Origin: an uncultured bacterium
GTDB lineage: Bacteria; Gemmatimonadota; Gemmatimonadetes; Palauibacterales; KS3-K002
Assembly: GCA_947581845.1 (NCBI GenBank)
Contig: CANPVY010000265.1
Coordinates: forward strand, 1-9,223
DNA length: 9,223 bases
Direction: 5' to 3'
In this document: positions 5,140 through 9,223 of the stretch, one piece after another
Layout of the letters: every line of letters starts with the position of its first letter
How positions within the stretch are numbered: the first letter of the stretch is position 1
Translations under genes and position numbers: made by a program
Notes under the pieces: model-generated
The model's database searches: none
Seen by the model: the letters and a program-made list of their open reading frames with translations, nothing else
What the model was told of the DNA's origin: nothing

Positions 5140-6063
5140 ATGCCAGTAGAGCTCGAAGATCTGCTGCAAGCCGGAGTACACTTCGGTCACCAGACCCGTC
5201 GCTGGAACCCCAAGATGCGGCGCTACATCTTCGCGGAACGTGGCGGCATCTACATCATCGATCTACAGAAGACCCTCAAGGAGCTCGAGCGGGCCAAGGA
5301 GCTGATCCGGCAGGTTGTACATCGAGGCGAATCGGTGCTGTTCGTCTGCACGAAGCCGCAGTTGCGTGAGATCGTGCAGGCCGAGGCCGACCGCTGTGGT
5401 GCCTTCTATGTGACCGAGCGCTGGCTGGGCGGGATGCTCACGAATTTCCAGACGATCAAGAAGAACATTCGGCGGCTGAAGGAGCTCGAGCGTGGGGCAG
5501 AGGAGGGTGCGTTCGAGTTCTACACGAAGAAGGAACAGCTCCTGCTGGACCGCGAGCGGCAGAAGCTCGACCGCTACCTCTCGGGGATCAAGAACATGGC
5601 GCGACCACCTGGCTGTCTCTACGTGGTTGATGCCCGTAGGGAGGAGATCGCGGTGGCCGAGGCTAACAAGTTGGGTATCCCGGTCATCGCTATAGCGGAC
5701 ACGAACGCCGACCCTGACGTACTCACGGTCGCGATTGCCGGGAACGACGACGCGATTCGCTCGGTGTCCCTGATCACGGGCGAGATCGCCGATACGGTGG
5801 AAGCTGCAATCAAGGAGGTACCCGAGGAATTGCGAGTTGCGGCCGCTGAGGAGGAAGAGGAGGTCTTCACCTACTCGAGCGACGCCGCAGTGGCGGTGAC
5901 GGAGCGTGGCACGTCCCGGCGGCAGCGCAAGCGGCGCCGACCGCGACCGGAGGTGATCGCGGCTCACCGCGTGACGCCGGATGGCGAGGGCGGGGAAAGC
6001 GAGGGCCCGGCCGAGGAGGATGAGGGAGGGCGAGCCGAGACTGAGGATAGCAGCGAGGACTGA
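5140..6063 (+). CDS. rpsB: 30S ribosomal protein S2 with long charged C-terminal extension
   Basis: S2 assembles late on the 30S subunit and is needed to recruit S1. The conserved core runs from residue 1 to about 228: LLQAGVHFGHQTRRWNPKM (8-26), YVTERWLGGMLTNFQTI (90-106), YLSGIKNM (146-153), VVDARREEIAVAEA (162-175), DTNADPD (187-193) and GNDDAIRS (201-208). The usual proline before GNDDA (IPGNDDA) is alanine here. About 80 residues follow the core: a hinge rich in A and E, a basic patch TSRRQRKRRRPRP (258-270), and an acidic tail of E, D, G and S (282-307). The total of 307 residues compares with 241 in E. coli. The start is set by the extended ribosome binding site just upstream. An intrinsic-terminator-like hairpin follows the stop by 10 bp. 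Confidence 0.97.
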   Translation: MPVELEDLLQAGVHFGHQTRRWNPKMRRYIFAERGGIYIIDLQKTLKELERAKELIRQVVHRGESVLFVCTKPQLREIVQAEADRCGAFYVTERWLGGMLTNFQTIKKNIRRLKELERGAEEGAFEFYTKKEQLLLDRERQKLDRYLSGIKNMARPPGCLYVVDARREEIAVAEANKLGIPVIAIADTNADPDVLTVAIAGNDDAIRSVSLITGEIADTVEAAIKEVPEELRVAAAEEEEEVFTYSSDAAVAVTERGTSRRQRKRRRPRPEVIAAHRVTPDGEGGESEGPAEEDEGGRAETEDSSED

Positions 6064-6073
6064 GCGCGCCGGC

Positions 6074-6097
6074 GGGGCCACTTCGGTGGCCCCTTTT
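6074..6097 (+). terminator. Intrinsic terminator or attenuator between rpsB and tsf
   Basis: GGGGCCAC (6074-6081) pairs perfectly with GTGGCCCC (6086-6093) across a TTCG loop, giving the very stable C(UUCG)G tetraloop. TTTT follows at 6094-6097. The stem is 8 bp and GC-rich. The T-run is short, so read-through into tsf is likely. It lies 10 bp after the rpsB stop. Partial termination between rpsB and tsf would match the differing amounts of the two products needed; an attenuator at the same place is known in E. coli. Confidence 0.8.
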
Positions 6098-6126
6098 GAT
6101 GCGCGTGGACCCTATTCCGAACGACG

Positions 6127-6723
6127 ATGAGCCAGATACCAGCTGCAGCGGTCAAAGAACTGAGAGAGCGCACGGGCGCTGGCATGATGCACTGCAAGCG
6201 CGCCCTAGAGGAGAGCGGCGGTGATATGGAAGCTGCCGTGGAATGGCTGCGCAAGAAGGGAGCGGCGGCGGCGGAGAAGCGGGTGGGCCGCGAGGCGCGG
6301 CAGGGCATCATCGAATCCTATATCCACCATTCTCGCAACATCGGTGTGCTGGTCGAGTTGAATTGCGAGACTGATTTCGTGGCCCGGACAAGCGAGTTCC
6401 AGGAATTGGCACGCGACATCGCGATGCAGATCGCGGCGGCGGACCCGATCGCCGTCTCCCGTGAGGATGTGCCGCAGGACTTGATCGAGCGTGAGCGGTC
6501 GATCTACCTGGCACAGGTGAAGGAACAGCGCAAACCGGAACATGTCGTAGACAGGATTGTGGAAGGCAAGTTGCGCAAGTTCTACGAAGAGCGCACTCTG
6601 CTGGAACAGAAGTACGTGAAGAACCCGGACATCACGGTGGCCGGTAGGATATCAGAGGCTCAGGCGAAGATCGGCGAGAGAATTGCGGTCGGCCGCTTTG
6701 TGCGATTTCAAGTGGGTCAGTAG
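6127..6723 (+). CDS. tsf: Translation elongation factor Ts (short form)
   Basis: EF-Ts is the guanine nucleotide exchange factor that reloads EF-Tu with GTP. The N-terminal UBA-like domain is clear (residues 4-56, [19 protein letters not shown] and the AVEWLRKKG helix). The TDFV motif at 82-85, which inserts into EF-Tu, is followed by a core domain (about 70-198). At 198 residues it matches short EF-Ts proteins such as that of Thermus (about 196) and lacks most of the second core subdomain of the 283-residue E. coli protein. In the conserved stretch after TDFVAR the usual Asn is Thr88 (RTSEF). The ATG at 6127 has no good Shine-Dalgarno sequence. It lies 63 bp after rpsB, past the terminator-like hairpin, and its stop codon directly abuts the pyrH start. 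Confidence 0.96.
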   Translation: MSQIPAAAVKELRERTGAGMMHCKRALEESGGDMEAAVEWLRKKGAAAAEKRVGREARQGIIESYIHHSRNIGVLVELNCETDFVARTSEFQELARDIAMQIAAADPIAVSREDVPQDLIERERSIYLAQVKEQRKPEHVVDRIVEGKLRKFYEERTLLEQKYVKNPDITVAGRISEAQAKIGERIAVGRFVRFQVGQ

Positions 6724-7458
6724 GTGGCAAGCTCGAAGCTGAAGTACCGGCGCATCCTCCTCAAGTTGTCCGGCGAGTCCGTGGCCGGCGATGACGGGTC
6801 TGGCATATCGCTGCCCGCTATCGATCGCCTCACGGAGGAGATCGTGAAGGTGCACGGCGCGGGCGTGGCATTGGGTCTGGTCGTCGGCGGCGGCAACATC
6901 GTGCGCGGCACGGTGGCGGCGCAGGGAGGGATCGACAGGGTCTCGGCGGACTACATGGGCATGTTGGCGACGGTGATCAACGCGCTGGCCATTCAGGATA
7001 TGCTTGAGAAGAAGAACGTGGACACCCGTGTTCTGAGTGCGATCCGCATGGAGGAGCTGGCCGAGCCGTACATCCGCAGGCGGGCGCTGCGCCACCTCGA
7101 GAAGGGCCGAGTGGTGCTCTTTGCAGGCGGGACCGGTAACCCCTACTTTTCGACCGATACGGCCGCTGTCCTGCGGGCCATTGAGATCGAGGCGGAGCTG
7201 ATCATCAAAGCCACGAAGGTTGACGGCGTGCACTCGGCGGACCCGCTGACCGACCCGACCGCGGAACTGATCCCTGCGATCTCATTCCTGGAGGTGATGA
7301 CGCGGGAGCTCGGCGTGATGGACGCGACCGCGATCTCGCTGTGTAAGGACAACAACCTGCCTGTGATCGTGCTGAACGTGCAGCGGCCTGGTGCGGTGCT
7401 GGCCGCGGCGCGTGGAGAGCGGGTCGGCACGCTGATCTCCGGGGAGGTGGAATCATGA
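6724..7458 (+). CDS. pyrH: UMP kinase
   Basis: PyrH phosphorylates UMP to UDP with ATP, feeding RNA, dCTP/dTTP and UDP-sugar synthesis. It is usually a hexamer of the amino-acid-kinase fold. Motifs in order: KLSGE (14-18), the glycine-rich [10 protein letters not shown] (53-62), [11 protein letters not shown] (71-81, UMP site), [16 protein letters not shown] (133-148), [13 protein letters not shown] (162-174) and MDATAI (199-204). The length of 244 is typical (about 240). The start is GTG at 6724, with no bases between it and the tsf stop, and it begins the protein at the expected position before [11 protein letters not shown]. Translation probably relies on ribosomes finishing tsf. The gene overlaps frr by 4 bp (ATGA), a second coupling point. 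Confidence 0.97.
   Translation: MASSKLKYRRILLKLSGESVAGDDGSGISLPAIDRLTEEIVKVHGAGVALGLVVGGGNIVRGTVAAQGGIDRVSADYMGMLATVINALAIQDMLEKKNVDTRVLSAIRMEELAEPYIRRRALRHLEKGRVVLFAGGTGNPYFSTDTAAVLRAIEIEAELIIKATKVDGVHSADPLTDPTAELIPAISFLEVMTRELGVMDATAISLCKDNNLPVIVLNVQRPGAVLAAARGERVGTLISGEVES
7441..7450 (+). promoter_or_regulatory. Ribosome binding site of frr within the pyrH 3' end
   Basis: GGGGAGGTGG lies in the last codons of pyrH, and its AGG core is 7 nt before the frr ATG. With the ATGA overlap this gives frr both its own strong initiation site and coupling to pyrH. Confidence 0.7.
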
Positions 7459-8006
7459 CGACGCTGAAAGAGACTCGGGCGCGCATGGACAAGGCGCTGG
7501 AGGCGATGCGGCGTGAGTTCGCGTCAGTGCGCACAGGAAAGGCCTCCCCGGCGCTGTTAGAGCATCTCAGGGTCGAGGCCTATGAGACGCAGATGCCGCT
7601 CGAGCAGTTGTCCAGCATCAGCGCGCCGGAACCTCGTCTGCTCATCGTGCAACCCTGGGACAAGAACTTGGTGGGCGCGATAGAAAAGGCTATCCGCAGC
7701 TCGGATCTGGGGCTCAATCCGTCGAATGACGGAAACGTGATCCATGTGCCGATCCCGCCGCTGAACGAGGAGCGCCGCCAGGAGCTGGTGAAGGTGCTGC
7801 ATAAGATGGCTGAGGAGGGTCGAGTCTCGCTGCGCACAGCGCGGCGCCTGGCCAACGAAGAGATCAAGTCGCGGATGAAGTCGGGCGAGTTCCCGGAGGA
7901 TGAGGGCCACCGCGTGCTCGAAGAGATACAGGAACTGACGGACGCCTATGTCGAGAAGATTGACGCCCTCCTCAAATCGAAGGAACAGGAAGTACTCGAG
8001 GTCTGA
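7455..8006 (+). CDS. frr: Ribosome recycling factor
   Basis: RRF acts with EF-G to split post-termination ribosomes. The 183 residues match the family (185 in E. coli). The N-terminal helix of domain I carries [19 protein letters not shown] (20-38). It is followed by the small beta domain II (about 31-103; [41 protein letters not shown]). The long C-terminal helices start at [10 protein letters not shown] (104-113) and include [14 protein letters not shown]. In that last motif the common RRDAN is RRLAN (Leu132). The start is fixed by the ATGA overlap with pyrH and a strong ribosome binding site. A 50-bp gap with no terminator leads to uppS. Confidence 0.97.
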   Translation: MTTLKETRARMDKALEAMRREFASVRTGKASPALLEHLRVEAYETQMPLEQLSSISAPEPRLLIVQPWDKNLVGAIEKAIRSSDLGLNPSNDGNVIHVPIPPLNEERRQELVKVLHKMAEEGRVSLRTARRLANEEIKSRMKSGEFPEDEGHRVLEEIQELTDAYVEKIDALLKSKEQEVLEV

Positions 8007-8049
8007 GCTGGTAAGACGTACGATCACGGAACCGGGGAGCGCCGAATTC

Positions 8050-8088
8050 ATGCAGCGTGCGCTTCTCCTCACAGCCGATGCCTTCTGA
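8050..8088 (+). CDS. Possible 12-residue leader peptide overlapping the uppS start
   Basis: ATG at 8050 has GGGGAG (8034-8039) 10 nt upstream, a better initiation context than either uppS start. The frame encodes MQRALLLTADAF and stops with TGA at 8086-8088, just past the uppS ATG candidate at 8078. A ribosome that ends there could re-initiate on uppS. The evidence is only the ribosome binding site and the geometry. The site may simply be a chance ATG. Confidence 0.22.
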   Translation: MQRALLLTADAF

Positions 8089-8824
8089 GCGACTCCAGCG
8101 GATTCACCAGCTGAACAAAGCCCAGCTGCCTCGCCACGTTGCGGTCATCATGGATGGCAATGGTCGGTGGGCTTCCGAGCGCGGCCTACCGCGCTACGAG
8201 GGGCATCGCGCGGGCATGAAAGCGGTCAGAGAGGCGGTAGAGGGTGCAATCGAAGTTGGGATCGAGTATCTGACGCTGTTCGCCTTCTCGCAGGAGAACT
8301 GGCAGCGACCACGCCGCGAGATTGCCTTCCTCATGTCGCTGCTCGAGCGCTACGCCCAGTCCGAGTGCCAGGACCTCGTCGACAACGGCGTGCAAGTCCA
8401 TGTGATCGGGGAACTTGAGCGCCTGGAGGCCGGTGCGCGCAGGGCGATCGACATGATCACCTCCGCCACCCGTGAGGGAAAGCGTCTGCAGCTCATAGTG
8501 GCGATCAGCTACGGCGCTCGCGGCGAGCTGGTCCGGGCAGCGCAGCGCCTGGCCCAGCGGGTGAGCGCAGGGGAATTGAAGCCGCAGCAGATCGACGAGG
8601 CGGTCTTCGCCAGCGAGTTGTACACGGGACGTTGGCCTGATCCCGATCTCCTCGTACGCACCTCCGGGGAGTATCGAATCTCCAATTTCATGCTCTGGCA
8701 GCTCGCGTACACGGAGCTGTTCACGACGCCGGTTCTCTGGCCGGATTTCACCCGCGAGCACCTCTTCGAAGCGGTTCTCGAGTTCGAGCAGCGGGACCGC
8801 AGGTTCGGCAGGGTTTCCAGTTGA
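8057..8824 (+). CDS. uppS: Isoprenyl (undecaprenyl) diphosphate synthase
   Basis: UppS adds isopentenyl units in cis to farnesyl diphosphate, making the C55 carrier for peptidoglycan and other wall polymers at the cytoplasmic membrane. The frame is open from GTG at 8057 (255 residues); ATG at 8078 gives 248 residues starting MPSERLQRI and is an equally good start. Neither has a clear ribosome binding site. Numbered from the GTG: HVAVIMDGNGRWA (27-39) with catalytic Asp33; the AFSQENW motif (76-82), where the usual Thr is Gln79; the C-terminal substrate motif DLLVRTSGEYRISNFMLWQ (197-215); and AYTELF...WPDF (217-231). This is the normal length for the family. Its stop overlaps the cdsA TTG start, so the lipid-carrier and phospholipid genes are coupled. 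Confidence 0.95.
   Translation: MRFSSQPMPSERLQRIHQLNKAQLPRHVAVIMDGNGRWASERGLPRYEGHRAGMKAVREAVEGAIEVGIEYLTLFAFSQENWQRPRREIAFLMSLLERYAQSECQDLVDNGVQVHVIGELERLEAGARRAIDMITSATREGKRLQLIVAISYGARGELVRAAQRLAQRVSAGELKPQQIDEAVFASELYTGRWPDPDLLVRTSGEYRISNFMLWQLAYTELFTTPVLWPDFTREHLFEAVLEFEQRDRRFGRVSS
8810..8813 (+). promoter_or_regulatory. Ribosome binding site supporting the TTG start of cdsA
   Basis: AGGG lies 7 nt before the TTG at 8821, inside the last codons of uppS. It supports TTG as the start. Confidence 0.5.
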
Positions 8825-9223
8825 ATCGCGGCGGCGAGTTGTGGAAGCGCGTGGCGGTCGCTGCGGTCGGGATACCGCTGGCCGTCTCTCAGGGTTACCT
8901 GGGCGGCTACTGGCTGGCCGGATTCCTGGCCTTCATGGCCGGCCTGGCGGCCTGGGAGTTTTGCCACATGTATGTTCAGCACGGTCTGCCAGCCGCGCCG
9001 GTCGTGGCGGCGCTGCTGGCGCTGGCCTACGTGCTGATCGCCGCTGGCACATCCATTGCAAGTTTCGCCATCTCGATCGCGGTCATGACGCTGGCGGTGG
9101 CGACCGCCCTGATGATCATGACGCCACCGCCAGCGCGGCCCGGCGTGACGGTGATGATCACCGTGTTCGGCGCCGCCTACACGGGCGTGCCGCTCGGCTT
9201 CGCCGTTTGGCTGCACGCCCTGG
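8821..9223 (+). CDS. cdsA: Phosphatidate cytidylyltransferase (partial, N-terminal 134 residues)
   Basis: CdsA joins CTP and phosphatidate to form CDP-diacylglycerol, the precursor of membrane phospholipids. It is a multi-pass cytoplasmic-membrane enzyme. The N-terminus reads MNRGGELWKRVAVAAVGIPL (the first residue from TTG), matching the family's WKRv..a..giPL opening, then GGYWLAGFLAF and AAWEF (44-48). Hydrophobic segments lie at about 11-24, 29-46, 60-78 and 82-100, and a fifth begins near 110 (VTVMITVFGAAYTGVPLGF). The reading frame runs off the window, so the C-terminal signature is not visible. The TTG at 8821 overlaps the uppS TGA (TTGA) and has AGGG 7 nt upstream. Position after uppS agrees, since uppS-cdsA is a widely conserved pair. 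No frameshift is seen. Confidence 0.88.
   Translation, partial: MNRGGELWKRVAVAAVGIPLAVSQGYLGGYWLAGFLAFMAGLAAWEFCHMYVQHGLPAAPVVAALLALAYVLIAAGTSIASFAISIAVMTLAVATALMIMTPPPARPGVTVMITVFGAAYTGVPLGFAVWLHAL

Noticed and set aside
5263..6081. A 272-codon open frame on the minus strand
   Set aside because: It is antisense to rpsB, whose sense protein is unmistakable, and has no domain signature of its own.
1..9223. Mobile elements, CRISPR arrays, tRNA/rRNA genes or a novel defence or biosynthetic system
   Set aside because: No transposase, integrase, repeat-spacer array, tRNA-like fold or unexplained multi-gene module was seen. Gene order and content are those of conserved housekeeping loci.

Overview
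This window is a GC-rich bacterial chromosome segment in which every supported gene lies on the + strand. It looks like core housekeeping DNA. I see no mobile element, CRISPR array, tRNA or rRNA, and no previously undescribed system. Gene content, GC-rich codon use and above all the sigma factor suggest a member of the Fibrobacteres-Chlorobi-Bacteroidetes (FCB) group or a relative. Gemmatimonadota is my best guess. That placement is inference, not something the window proves.

Layout. Bases 2-97 hold the 3' end of a gene whose last residues resemble LarE-type PP-loop proteins. Next come thpR (2H-phosphoesterase, RNA 2',3'-cyclic phosphodiesterase) and a membrane-anchored protein of unknown function. 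A 139-bp gap precedes two tandem, full-length signal peptidase I genes (lepB1, lepB2), and these are followed by a group 1/2 sigma-70 factor without region 1.1. A second gap (4070-4208) carries a near-consensus promoter and a leader hairpin, and opens the ribosomal protein genes rplM and rpsI.

The rest is the conserved translation and envelope cluster rpsB-tsf-pyrH-frr-uppS-cdsA. cdsA is cut by the window end. A perfect hairpin with a UUCG loop and a T-run sits between rpsB and tsf and probably tunes the ratio of S2 to downstream products. From tsf onward the genes are tightly packed: tsf/pyrH abut, pyrH/frr overlap by ATGA, and uppS/cdsA overlap by TTGA. This suggests translational coupling.

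Functional logic. rplM, rpsI, rpsB, tsf and frr serve ribosome assembly, elongation and recycling. pyrH makes UDP for RNA and for UDP-sugar precursors. uppS makes the undecaprenyl carrier for peptidoglycan and other wall polymers, and cdsA makes CDP-diacylglycerol for phospholipids. The lepB pair serves protein export. The window thus links growth-rate genes for translation with envelope synthesis.

Points worth a second look are modest: sequence differences between the two signal peptidases and a probable gene-conversion tract between them, a Bacteroidetes-like sigma region 2.4, a long charged tail on ribosomal protein S2, and several RNA hairpins.
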